A DNA stretch of 7,279 nucleotides from Acidobacteriota bacterium (lineage in GTDB: Bacteria; Acidobacteriota; Blastocatellia; Pyrinomonadales; Pyrinomonadaceae). Of this stretch, positions 1 to 6,922 are shown one piece after another. The notes under the pieces are model-generated. The model was not told the origin of the DNA, searched no databases, and saw only the letters and a list, made by a program, of their open reading frames with translations. The stretch is taken from NCBI GenBank assembly GCA_013140875.1, contig JABFSB010000146.1, positions 1 to 7,279 on the forward strand. The letters run 5' to 3'. Numbering within the stretch: the first letter of the stretch is position 1; the number at the start of each line of letters is the position of its first letter. The position numbers were made by a program, and so were the translations under genes.

Positions 1-1361
1 GTGAAAACTCCGGGTCGCCTGAAGCTCTGCTCAATTTCGTACGTTGGTGTACCGAAAGTTCCGATGTCGGATGCCGTGGACGAAAGGCTCAAAACTACGC
101 GCTCATCGTTTCGGGCCACAGCCTCGGGTTTCACGGAAAAACTTTTCTTCACGATGAACGCACCGGAAAACACTTTACCTTGAGCAGTTTCCGAAAAGCT
201 TTGGAACAGATCAACGATCGTTATTTGAATAACGGTTCGGACGGCCAAATCGCGATCCTCGGTTTTGACAGCTGTTTGATGAGCATGCTTGAGGTCGGCT
301 ATGAGCTGAAAGACGTAACAAAAACCATCGTCGCGTCACAAGGCAACTTGCCGAACTCAGGCTGGGGTTATGCCGAAATGCTCACCGATTTTGCGACTGA
401 GATGGAATCGGGTGCCAGTTTGAACAGCCTTGCCGGAAGTTTCGTCAGATCGTTTACCGACTACCACCGCGGCTTGGCCATCGGCGGCCGGGCAATGGAT
501 ATTTCCGCCTGGGACCTCGGCAAGGTGGTTCCGCTGGCCGAAGCCGTGAGCCATCTTGGTTATGGCCTCACGCACCTTCTGCAGGACGGGCCGGGACAGG
601 GCGGCCGCCGGTTGTCACGCGAGATCAAGAGGATCATCCTGCAAGGCCACTACGATTCGCAGACGTATATGGCGGACCAATGCGTTGATATTAAAGACCT
701 TTGTCAAAGGCTAATCGATGAGTGCGTTTACGCGGGATCGGAACGTGCTATTGATAACCTTAACGGAGTGTGCCGCAAGGTGATCGACGCCGTAAACGAT
801 TGCGTGATCAAGTGCGGATTCAGCGGCGACACATATCAGTTTTCCAACGGGATTTCGATGTTCTTCCCGTGGTCGTACCTTTCGTTCGCGCTGACCGACT
901 CTCAATACCGAAGCCTTCGGTTCGTTCGAGGCAAAGGTAATGGCGACGCTTATCGTCCATCCGGGATCGGGTTGGGCTGGTACGAATTCCTTTTAAATTA
1001 CGTCGGCAATATAACGTTTCGCCGATTAAGAAAACAAAGGAAAAACGCACCGGCCAACCGCGGTTTGTGTGATAGTATCGTTCAGCGTCGTGAGCGGGTT
1101 TTAGTGGCCGGCACCAGAGACGGCCTGCCCTTTACTAAAGATGGACTGCCGTTCACCAAAGACGGCTTGCCGTTCACCAAGGACGGGCTGCCTTTCACCA
1201 AGGATGGTTTGCCATTCACTAAAGATGGGTTGCCCTTTACCAAGGGAATGGCGGAAAGCAGTAACTATCTGGCCTATTTTGGACGGTTTAAGAATTTCGA
1301 ATTGGGTTGGGATATCTCCGGCTTTGCCGACGACGGTCCGGAAGATCGAGCAGTAACGTAA
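1..1361 (+). CDS. Clostripain-like cysteine peptidase (family C11), 5'-partial, with C-terminal DGLPFTK repeat array
   Basis: The frame is open from base 3, so the gene begins upstream of the window; 452 residues are visible. A region like ENSGSPEALLNFVRW leads to the strand and catalytic His NYALIVSGHS (His39 of the fragment, codon 117-119). The nucleophile motif GFDSCLM follows (Cys91, codon 273-275), 52 residues later as expected for clan CD. ASQGNLPNSGWGY and NGISMFFPW are further C11 hallmarks. C11 enzymes cleave after Arg or Lys and often self-process. The catalytic domain appears to end near residue 335. It is followed by a very basic linker (339-372, FRRLRKQRK), six DGLPFTK repeats (373-414) and a 38-residue tail of unknown function. 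The TTG at 180 is not the true start, because it would remove the catalytic His. No membrane segment is visible; whether there is a signal peptide cannot be seen. The TPR-CHAT gene follows after 23 nt, probably in the same operon. Family call is firm; substrate is unknown. Confidence 0.88.
   Translation, partial: ENSGSPEALLNFVRWCTESSDVGCRGRKAQNYALIVSGHSLGFHGKTFLHDERTGKHFTLSSFRKALEQINDRYLNNGSDGQIAILGFDSCLMSMLEVGYELKDVTKTIVASQGNLPNSGWGYAEMLTDFATEMESGASLNSLAGSFVRSFTDYHRGLAIGGRAMDISAWDLGKVVPLAEAVSHLGYGLTHLLQDGPGQGGRRLSREIKRIILQGHYDSQTYMADQCVDIKDLCQRLIDECVYAGSERAIDNLNGVCRKVIDAVNDCVIKCGFSGDTYQFSNGISMFFPWSYLSFALTDSQYRSLRFVRGKGNGDAYRPSGIGLGWYEFLLNYVGNITFRRLRKQRKNAPANRGLCDSIVQRRERVLVAGTRDGLPFTKDGLPFTKDGLPFTKDGLPFTKDGLPFTKDGLPFTKGMAESSNYLAYFGRFKNFELGWDISGFADDGPEDRAVT
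1119..1244 (+). repeat. Six tandem 21-bp units encoding DGLPFTK
   Basis: Six contiguous in-frame units of 21 bp start at 1119, 1140, 1161, 1182, 1203 and 1224. Each encodes exactly DGLPFTK. No two units are identical in DNA: all seven codons vary among copies (GAC/GAT, GGN, CTG/TTG, CCN, TTT/TTC, ACT/ACC, AAA/AAG) and every change is synonymous. The array is preceded by Thr-Arg and followed by Gly-Met. Every repeat boundary therefore has a basic residue on its N-terminal side, a potential site for an Arg/Lys-specific peptidase. There are no spacers, so this is not CRISPR. Confidence 0.97.
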
Positions 1362-1384
1362 ATTCACAACAAACATTTTTGTAC

Positions 1385-4300
1385 ATGGTTTTAATATTTT
1401 GCCGCAAGTTTCGATCCAGGTTGTTTTTTTTGATCGTTCTTGCGGCATTTTCGCAATCATTGCACTCGGCGATTAACGCGGATAACGAAGTGTCGCCGGC
1501 GAAGATCGAAGCGGAGGCACAGAAGCTTGCGGCACAGTGGAATGGCGAGTCGCTGCAAAGTGCGATCGTGCTTTTCCTCAGGGCCGGAGACGAATTCAAA
1601 AAGCTTGGCAATTTTCAGGCCGCTGCACAAAGCCTTCGCCGAACTGCCCGGCTTCAAGACATCGTAAACGAGCGTGAAAAAGCGCTTGCTACGGCAAAGC
1701 GGGCTGTTGAGCTGAATCCGAAACTCAGTCATTTGGACGCGATCAAGAATCTGACCCTTTATGTCCGATACCTGATCGCGAACGGTGAGCCGGCTAAAGC
1801 CCAAAAAATATTAAATAAGGCTCGAGAATTGGCCGCGGCGGCCAATGACCCGGCTGCGGATGGTTATGTATTCAGAAGTGCGGCCGAAATTTATGAAAGC
1901 AAGGGAGAGTTTGCGGAAGCCGAAGCAAGTCATGTAAAAGCGGTCGAAATGTTTCGTCAGCGCGACGACGAAAAAGTACTGGCAAACGCCTTGATGAGCC
2001 TTGCGGGAACCAGGATCGCTACCGGCAAGTACATACTCGGTCTTGAAAATGCCGACGAAGCCAAAGGCCTGTTTCTTGAATCGGGCGAGCCAAGAAACAT
2101 CAACCGCGCAAAGGTAATTCGCGGGCACCTGCTCAACATGCTCGGCCGAAAACAGGAAGCTCTTGACGAATATCTGGAAGCGGAAAAAATGTTCCCTGTC
2201 GATATCGACGGCGTGGAAAAAGCTCGACTTCAGAACGGCATCGGGTACGTTTATCAGGAGTTGGGTGAATTGGGCCTCGCTCTCTCAAAAAGACGCGAGG
2301 CCTTTCAACTTTTTGACAAAGTGGGCTATCGGCCGGGCGTTCAGATAACTCTGCCGCTTCTGATCGACCTGAGTTTTAAGCTCGGCGATGAATCGGCTGC
2401 GTTCGAATATCTCAGGACCAGCGAAGGACTGGCCGCCCAAGATAAATATTATCCGGGACTTGCCGCTTCACATAGTTTCGTCGGCGATCATTATTTCCGG
2501 ATGAAAGAAAACGATCTCGCGATCTCGTATTATCGAAGAGCGCTTCCCGTTTTTCAACGAGCCAAATTGCCGCTCGCGGCGGCGAATATTCACGACAAAC
2601 TCGGCTCCGTTCTCGTCAGGCTGGGCGAGAATTCACAGGCACGCAAGCAGTTTGAAAGATCGCTTTCGATAAACCGAGAGATTCACAATCGGCAAGGCGA
2701 AACGAACACGCTTTACAATCTCGCCGGCCTTGAACTAAAAGAAGGCCGGCTGGCCGAAGCCCTAAAGCTTTCCCAGGCGTCGGTGGACGGCACCGAAAAG
2801 CTCTCGGCGGAGGTGCGCAACACCCGGCTTCGAAGCTCGCATTTTGCCTCGGTTTCCGAACGGTACGAACTTCTCATAAGGCTGTTGATGATGGCGGCGG
2901 AGAAAAACCCGGACCCCAAACTTGTGGAAAAAGCTTTACAGGCAGCCGAACGTTCTCGCGCCCGATCGATGCTGGAAAAACTATCCATGCTCGAAGCCAG
3001 CGTTACCGCCGATGCCCCGCCCGACATTTTGGCCGCTGAGAAGGAATTGCTGATTTCATATAACGCGGCATCGGACCGGCTCGCAAATCTGGTCGATTCT
3101 GCCGCGTCCCGCAAGGAGATCGACGACACCGACCGTGACATACGGGAGATCGAACAGCGGATCGAACAATTGCGGGCGACGGCGAAGATCACGAGCCCGG
3201 TGTATTCCGGGATAAAAGACCCCTCCTCATTGAATGTCGAAGATCTACGCCGCGACGTCATCAAGGATGACTCGTTGGTATTGGAGTATTGGCTCGGCCG
3301 GGAAAAGAGTTATCTCTGGGTGGTCGACAATAACGGGCTTTCGGCCCACGCACTGCCGGGCCGGCAAGAGATCGAGGGCCGCATCGCTTCTATCAGAGAC
3401 CTGATCGCCGCCAATGAAACTCGGGTGGGCGAAACCGTCGAAGCGTATCAGGAGCGGATAGCTTCCTCGGAAAAAAATTACCGGACGCAGGCACGCGAAT
3501 TGAGCAAGGTCCTTCTTGGGCCCGCAGGCGAGCGCATAAAGAACAAACGCATTATCATCGTGGCGGACGGAGCATTACATTCTCTTCCTTTTTCGGCGAT
3601 TCCCTTGCCTGATACGAAAACGGACGAGCCGCTTCTGAATACGAATGAGGTCATATACCAGCCTTCGGCGCAAACACTTTTGCTATTGGCAAAAATCGAG
3701 ACGCGGGAAAATGAGAATCGACGCGATCTTATAGTTTTCTCCGATCCGGTCTTTTCCAGTGACGATGAGCGGCTGACCGGTGTAAATATCGCGGCTTCGC
3801 AAAAACAAAGCGACGGCGATAAGTTTCGCCTGGTCGAATCGCTCAGATCATTGACGAGACTGCGCGGTTCCGAACGTGAAGCAGACTTGATAATCCAGAC
3901 CGTCGGTTCGTCGGCCGATCGATTCGAAGGTTTTGCGGCTTCGCGCGATGCTTTTCTTGGTTCCGATCTTAGCGGTTACAAGATACTTCATATTGCCACT
4001 CACGCGCGGGCCGATACGGAACGGCCTGATCTTTCGGGGATAGTCTTTTCCCGCTTCGCCGAGAAAGGCGAACTCATAAATGAGATGGTCCGCCTGCAGG
4101 ACATCTATTCTCTTCGGCTCAATTGTGATCTTGTCGTCTTGAGCGCGTGCGAAACGGCGGTGGGTAAAGACCTCAAGGGCGAAGGCGTCTTGAGCCTTAA
4201 CAATGCGTTTCTTCAGGCGGGATCGAAGACTGTGCTTTCAAGCCTTTGGAAAGTTGAGGACGAGGCGGCGCGTACGCTGATGACGAATTTCTACAGAGGA

Positions 4301-4555
4301 ATTACGGATGACCGTCTTACGCCTTCGGAATCGTTAAAGCGCGCTCAGACGTCGTTAATGCAGGAGCCGAGGTTTCGTTCGCCTTTTTATTGGGCTGCTT
4401 TCACGGTGCACGGCAAAGTAGATGTCCGCCCGCACATTGCGGGATCGAGGTCGACCCTGAGTTTTTCACTCAAGGCTTTCGCGGTCGCTTTATTGGTCGT
4501 TGGGCTTGCTTGTGTGGCGTACCGGCGAAGGAAAAATAACCTCGCGGCGGACTGA
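1385..4555 (+). CDS. Exported TPR-CHAT peptidase-like protein with C-terminal membrane anchor
   Basis: 1056 residues from the ATG at 1385. A signal peptide is clear: basic CRKFRSR, hydrophobic LFFLIVLAAF, then a cleavage region near HSA/INA (residues 29-32). A TPR array spans about 55-480. The RSSHFASVSERYELLIRLLM region and ERSRAR helix (522-527) are the usual connectors in TPR-CHAT proteins. A charged coiled coil lies near 535-600 (DIREIEQRIEQLR). The CHAT domain spans about 630-1010, with His873 in HIATHA, Cys922 in LSACET, GEGVLSLNNAFLQAG, SSLWKVEDEA and FYWAAFTVHG. Both catalytic residues are intact, so it is probably an active caspase/separase-like protease. A hydrophobic helix (1031-1046) followed by RRRK suggests a C-terminal anchor with the enzyme outside the cytoplasm. 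An in-frame TTG at 1307 would give 26 extra polar residues before the signal peptide and overlap the upstream gene, so ATG is preferred. No good Shine-Dalgarno is seen. Substrate is unknown; the upstream repeat protein is a candidate. Confidence 0.9.
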   Translation: MVLIFCRKFRSRLFFLIVLAAFSQSLHSAINADNEVSPAKIEAEAQKLAAQWNGESLQSAIVLFLRAGDEFKKLGNFQAAAQSLRRTARLQDIVNEREKALATAKRAVELNPKLSHLDAIKNLTLYVRYLIANGEPAKAQKILNKARELAAAANDPAADGYVFRSAAEIYESKGEFAEAEASHVKAVEMFRQRDDEKVLANALMSLAGTRIATGKYILGLENADEAKGLFLESGEPRNINRAKVIRGHLLNMLGRKQEALDEYLEAEKMFPVDIDGVEKARLQNGIGYVYQELGELGLALSKRREAFQLFDKVGYRPGVQITLPLLIDLSFKLGDESAAFEYLRTSEGLAAQDKYYPGLAASHSFVGDHYFRMKENDLAISYYRRALPVFQRAKLPLAAANIHDKLGSVLVRLGENSQARKQFERSLSINREIHNRQGETNTLYNLAGLELKEGRLAEALKLSQASVDGTEKLSAEVRNTRLRSSHFASVSERYELLIRLLMMAAEKNPDPKLVEKALQAAERSRARSMLEKLSMLEASVTADAPPDILAAEKELLISYNAASDRLANLVDSAASRKEIDDTDRDIREIEQRIEQLRATAKITSPVYSGIKDPSSLNVEDLRRDVIKDDSLVLEYWLGREKSYLWVVDNNGLSAHALPGRQEIEGRIASIRDLIAANETRVGETVEAYQERIASSEKNYRTQARELSKVLLGPAGERIKNKRIIIVADGALHSLPFSAIPLPDTKTDEPLLNTNEVIYQPSAQTLLLLAKIETRENENRRDLIVFSDPVFSSDDERLTGVNIAASQKQSDGDKFRLVESLRSLTRLRGSEREADLIIQTVGSSADRFEGFAASRDAFLGSDLSGYKILHIATHARADTERPDLSGIVFSRFAEKGELINEMVRLQDIYSLRLNCDLVVLSACETAVGKDLKGEGVLSLNNAFLQAGSKTVLSSLWKVEDEAARTLMTNFYRGITDDRLTPSESLKRAQTSLMQEPRFRSPFYWAAFTVHGKVDVRPHIAGSRSTLSFSLKAFAVALLVVGLACVAYRRRKNNLAAD

Positions 4556-4610
4556 CCGCGATCCGTTGTAAAATTGTAAAAAGAGGCTGTCTGAAAAGTC
4601 GGAATCGAGA

Positions 4611-4629
4611 TGAGTTTCAATGAAACTCA
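4611..4629. repeat. 19-nt palindrome
   Basis: TGAGTTTCA and TGAAACTCA are perfect 9-nt inverted copies around a single central A. As RNA this would give a 7-bp stem with a 5-nt loop. It is AT-rich and has no following T run, so it is not a good terminator by itself. It lies inside the MITE-like element. Confidence 0.75.
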
Positions 4630-4652
4630 CAAGGATCCCGAAACCGCTCCTG

Positions 4653-4743
4653 TCTCGGCAAACTCTGCGTAAACTCTGTGTTCTCTGCGTTTACACTAAT
4701 TTTTAACACAGAGGCCGCCGAGGTTTCGCTGAGTTCGCCGAGA
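4653..4743. repeat. Long imperfect inverted repeat of CNCNGAG-type units
   Basis: The left arm 4653-4682 (TCTCGGCAAACTCTGCG...CTCTGTGTT) pairs with the right arm 4705-4743 (AACACAGAG...GAGTTCGCCGAGA). The outer 13 nt match at 12 positions and the inner 9 nt match perfectly; the right arm has about 9 extra bases. Both arms are built from short units spaced roughly 9-11 nt: CTCTGCG, CTCTGTG, CTCTGCG on the left and CACAGAG, CGCCGAG, CGCTGAG, CGCCGAG on the right. Similar CACAGAG-rich intergenic repeats are common in environmental bacterial genomes (general knowledge, not searched). Transcribed from either side it would form a large hairpin. Confidence 0.75.
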
Positions 4744-4794
4744 GATTCGTCGTCTTTTTCAAACATCCTCTTTTTTTGTCGGTGCCAAATCCAG

Positions 4795-6615
4795 CTAAAA
4801 AGGAATGCCTGGAATGCGGACCTTTTCTTTCAGCTTCTGAGTGCCGTACTCGATCGCTTTGCCGGCGATAATGCTGCCGAGTTGATCGGCCAGATCGGGA
4901 CGGATCTTCTTCAGCTTTGCCTGCGTTTTCTTCGCGGCGTTCTTGTCGCCCGTCGCATATTGGGTCGAGCCGAGGCCGAACAGACCCGAGACGTTATTAC
5001 CGTCGAGGACGACGACACGATTGAACGAGTTCAGCGCCGCCGAGAGATTATTTGTCCCGCGATATGCCAGGCCAAGCTGATTCAAGGCAATGACCCAATC
5101 ATTGTGAAGCCTGACCGCTTCGTTCAATGAGACGACGGCCTTATCGTGCTCACCAAGGCTATTGTAGGTCGAGCCAAGATTCATGTGGGCGGCGTCCAGG
5201 TTCGGGTCTTTCTGAACCGCCGCTTGCAGCGATACTTTGCCCTTTTCAAGTTTTTCCGCGGCTGCGGCGTCGTTTTTCGCGGCCTTGTCTGTTTGCGCCG
5301 CGTTATAGTAGGCCCAACCGACGTTTGACTCGTCTTCCGCCGTCGGGCTCATTCCCTTCGCGGTTTCCAAACGGGCCGTGGCATTGTCCCATTCAGCGGT
5401 CTTGCCGAGGCAAAAACCCCATTCGCTGTAAAGATTCGGGTCATCCTTGATCGTCTCGGAGGCGATCTTATACTCGGCGTTCGCTTCCGGATACCGCTCA
5501 AGCTGGCGGTAAGTGCTGGCCAGATTGGCGTGTGCCTTCGCGTTTGCATTGTCGGCTTTTACCGCCGACTGATAAGCCGTTAACGCGTTCTTGTAATCGC
5601 CCTTATTGTAATAGATCACGCCAAGATCGAACCACGCCGGTGCGTATCCCGGATCCATCTGAGTCGCCTTTTTGTACGTATCAATCGCCTTGTCCGGCTG
5701 GCCAAGCTTGTCGAAAAGTACGGCACGCTGGTACTGAACCGCGCCGTTTTGCGGTTCGGCCGCCGCGATTTGATCGAAAACGGCAAGAGCCTCTGCGTTC
5801 TTATTCTGTTTATAAAGAAGCACGCCCCGCGCCATCTTCGCATCGGTCCCGGCCGCACCAGAGGACTCAGCCCTGGTCAAATAGAGATCAGCCTTTACCG
5901 CGTTTCCGGCTTCTACATATGCCAGGGCCACCGGCAGATAGAGGGACGACAGCTCGGGATCGATCGCTAACGCCTTTTCATAGTTTGTAATGGCAAGAGC
6001 ATTCCGGCCGCGAGCGTCGTGTATCTCGCCTAATTTGGTAAACGCGACTTCATTCTTTGGATCGAGCTTCACGGCCTCGTTAAACATCGGAACGGCCGCT
6101 TCGTTATTGTCTTCACCGGCTGTCTGGATGCCCGTCGCCGTAAGGGCTTCGCTTAAACCGCTGATAGATTCGGCGTTTTTCGGGTTTGCTTTCAGCGAAC
6201 CACGATAATCGACGATCGCGCCCGCGACGTCACCCGTTCCCATTTTCTTTTCCGCGGCCGCGGCAAGTGTGTTCGAAAGTTTCAGCTTCGCGAGCCGTTC
6301 TTTTGCACGGGCCTTTGCGACCAGGGCGGCCCTGGCCCTTGCCGCGTCCGCCTTTTTCTTCCGGGCGGCCGCGATCTGGGCATTCATTGTTTCGCGATAA
6401 GACTTCTTACGGCTGCCGCCGATGCCGATCGACCCGCCGGCACGTTCCTGCGGCTTCTTTCGAGACTCGCGAAAGACAAAAACGCTCGAACCGGAGACAA
6501 CGTCTTCGGTTGCGACGATGTCGTTTGCCCGAACGGTCGGAACGCTCTGTAAGTTGATCGAAACAACCGCTAATAGCGAAAAAAGCCCTTTAAAGAAATG
6601 ATTTGTCCGGAACAT
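4795..6615 (-). CDS. Exported tetratricopeptide repeat protein (about 13 TPRs)
   Basis: 606 residues from the ATG at 6615-6613. A signal peptide (FFKGLFSLLAVVSI, cleavage likely after TVRA at residue 30) predicts export to the periplasm or beyond. Residues 69-124 form a Lys/Arg/Ala-rich, probably helical segment. Residues 117 to about 585 hold about 13 TPR units, with typical motifs such as WFDLGVIYYNKGDYKNAL and MNLGSTYNSLGEHDKAV; some units are longer than 34 residues, with insertions near repeats 2 and 10. The C-terminus is short and basic (KLKEKVRIPGIPF). TPRs bind other proteins, so a scaffold role is likely; no enzymatic domain is seen. An upstream GTG at 6663 was rejected: it puts polar residues before the signal peptide, falls at the predicted transcription start and lacks the ribosome binding site present before 6615. 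The gene converges on the TPR-CHAT gene; partner unknown. Confidence 0.88.
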   Translation of the reverse strand: MFRTNHFFKGLFSLLAVVSINLQSVPTVRANDIVATEDVVSGSSVFVFRESRKKPQERAGGSIGIGGSRKKSYRETMNAQIAAARKKKADAARARAALVAKARAKERLAKLKLSNTLAAAAEKKMGTGDVAGAIVDYRGSLKANPKNAESISGLSEALTATGIQTAGEDNNEAAVPMFNEAVKLDPKNEVAFTKLGEIHDARGRNALAITNYEKALAIDPELSSLYLPVALAYVEAGNAVKADLYLTRAESSGAAGTDAKMARGVLLYKQNKNAEALAVFDQIAAAEPQNGAVQYQRAVLFDKLGQPDKAIDTYKKATQMDPGYAPAWFDLGVIYYNKGDYKNALTAYQSAVKADNANAKAHANLASTYRQLERYPEANAEYKIASETIKDDPNLYSEWGFCLGKTAEWDNATARLETAKGMSPTAEDESNVGWAYYNAAQTDKAAKNDAAAAEKLEKGKVSLQAAVQKDPNLDAAHMNLGSTYNSLGEHDKAVVSLNEAVRLHNDWVIALNQLGLAYRGTNNLSAALNSFNRVVVLDGNNVSGLFGLGSTQYATGDKNAAKKTQAKLKKIRPDLADQLGSIIAGKAIEYGTQKLKEKVRIPGIPF

Positions 6616-6619
6616 GGCC

Positions 6620-6625
6620 CACCTC
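6620..6625 (-). promoter_or_regulatory. Shine-Dalgarno site for the exported TPR gene
   Basis: GAGGTG on the minus strand lies 4 nt before the ATG at 6615, with the GAGG core 6 nt from it. It decides the start in favour of 6615 over the GTG at 6663. Confidence 0.75.
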
Positions 6626-6668
6626 GTGCAGATGATTTGTAGGGTTGGTAAAGCTCTAGCCACCCAAT

Positions 6669-6674
6669 ATTATA
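6669..6674 (-). promoter_or_regulatory. Predicted sigma-70-type -10 box of the exported TPR gene
   Basis: A perfect TATAAT on the minus strand lies about 54 nt before the ATG, giving a likely transcript start near 6661 and a leader of about 46 nt. The -35 region is weak: TTCAAC at a 19-nt spacing is the best candidate, so another factor or an activator may be needed. Confidence 0.55.
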
Positions 6675-6755
6675 CTCTACTCGGACGTGTCGAGTTGAAA
6701 TTTTTTGCCAAAGAAATTTTGGGGATCGTCAAAAGCTTTCGCTCATTGCTTCTCT

Positions 6756-6864
6756 TCTTTCTTCTTGTTCTTCTTCTTCGTGATTCCTTTATTCCGTGGT
6801 TCCGCTTTCATTTGGTAAGACAGTTTACTGAAACAGAGAAAGAAGATGAACACAAGAAGAAAGA
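6756..6864. repeat. Pyrimidine/purine-rich inverted repeat
   Basis: TCTTTCTTCTTGT at 6756-6768 is the exact reverse complement of ACAAGAAGAAAGA at 6852-6864. Flanking bases (to about 6779 and from about 6841) continue as an imperfect match. The spacer is about 80 nt. On the minus strand it lies just downstream of murB and could fold at the end of that transcript. Its low complexity makes chance or simple-repeat origin possible. Confidence 0.5.
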
Positions 6865-6922
6865 GAAAACTCAAATACCCGATAACTGGCTTGTACCGCA
6901 GTCAAATTAAGACGCTGCCCGA

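Larger units (their letters stand above)
4578..4775. repeat. MITE-like intergenic element with imperfect terminal inverted repeats
   Basis: The left end, 4578-4600 (GAGGCTGTCTGAAAAGTC preceded by five A), is nearly the reverse complement of the right end, 4752-4775 (GTCTTTTTCAAACATCCTC followed by a T run). They align with about three mismatches and one 1-nt gap. The body holds a 19-nt palindrome and a long inner inverted repeat. No coding frame in it is convincing. It sits between two convergent genes, so it could be a non-autonomous mobile element, a bidirectional terminator, or both; the T run at 4771-4777 and the A run at 4578-4582 would suit termination from either side. No clear target-site duplication was found. 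The left end recalls some insertion-sequence termini from memory, which is weak support. Confidence 0.55.
6616..6922. other. Intergenic region between murB and the exported TPR gene
   Basis: This 307-nt stretch lies downstream of murB and upstream of the TPR gene, both on the minus strand. It holds the Shine-Dalgarno and -10 box near the TPR gene and a pyrimidine-rich/purine-rich inverted repeat in its middle. Plus-strand open frames here show no domain-like composition. No rho-independent terminator with a good stem and T run was found after murB, and no tRNA or recognisable small RNA was seen. Confidence 0.6.

Noticed and set aside
180..182. TTG as start of the C11 peptidase
   Set aside because: It would delete the catalytic His and the preceding strand; family-like sequence continues in frame upstream to the window edge.
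1..183. A 60-residue frame starting with GTG at base 1
   Set aside because: It lies in another frame over the part of the C11 gene that encodes the catalytic His; the C11 frame is open from base 3 and matches the family there.
1119..1244. CRISPR array
   Set aside because: The 21-bp units are contiguous without spacers, in frame and inside a coding region.
1307..1309. TTG as start of the TPR-CHAT gene
   Set aside because: It would put 26 polar, Arg-rich residues before the signal peptide and overlap the upstream gene by 55 nt; the ATG at 1385 begins the signal peptide directly.
2713..3264. Minus-strand open frame of 183 codons
   Set aside because: It is an antisense shadow of the TPR-CHAT gene, Ser/Arg-rich with no recognisable domain.
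4678..5130. Plus-strand open frame of 150 codons
   Set aside because: It begins in the intergenic repeat and runs antisense to the well-supported exported TPR gene; no domain-like sequence.
6661..6663. GTG as start of the exported TPR gene
   Set aside because: It lies at the predicted transcription start just after the TATAAT box, lacks a ribosome binding site and would precede the signal peptide with extra residues.
6614..6910. Plus-strand open frame of 98 codons with a hydrophobic stretch
   Set aside because: The hydrophobic run comes from the CTT-rich tract, the frame overlaps the promoter and start of the TPR gene, and it resembles no known protein.
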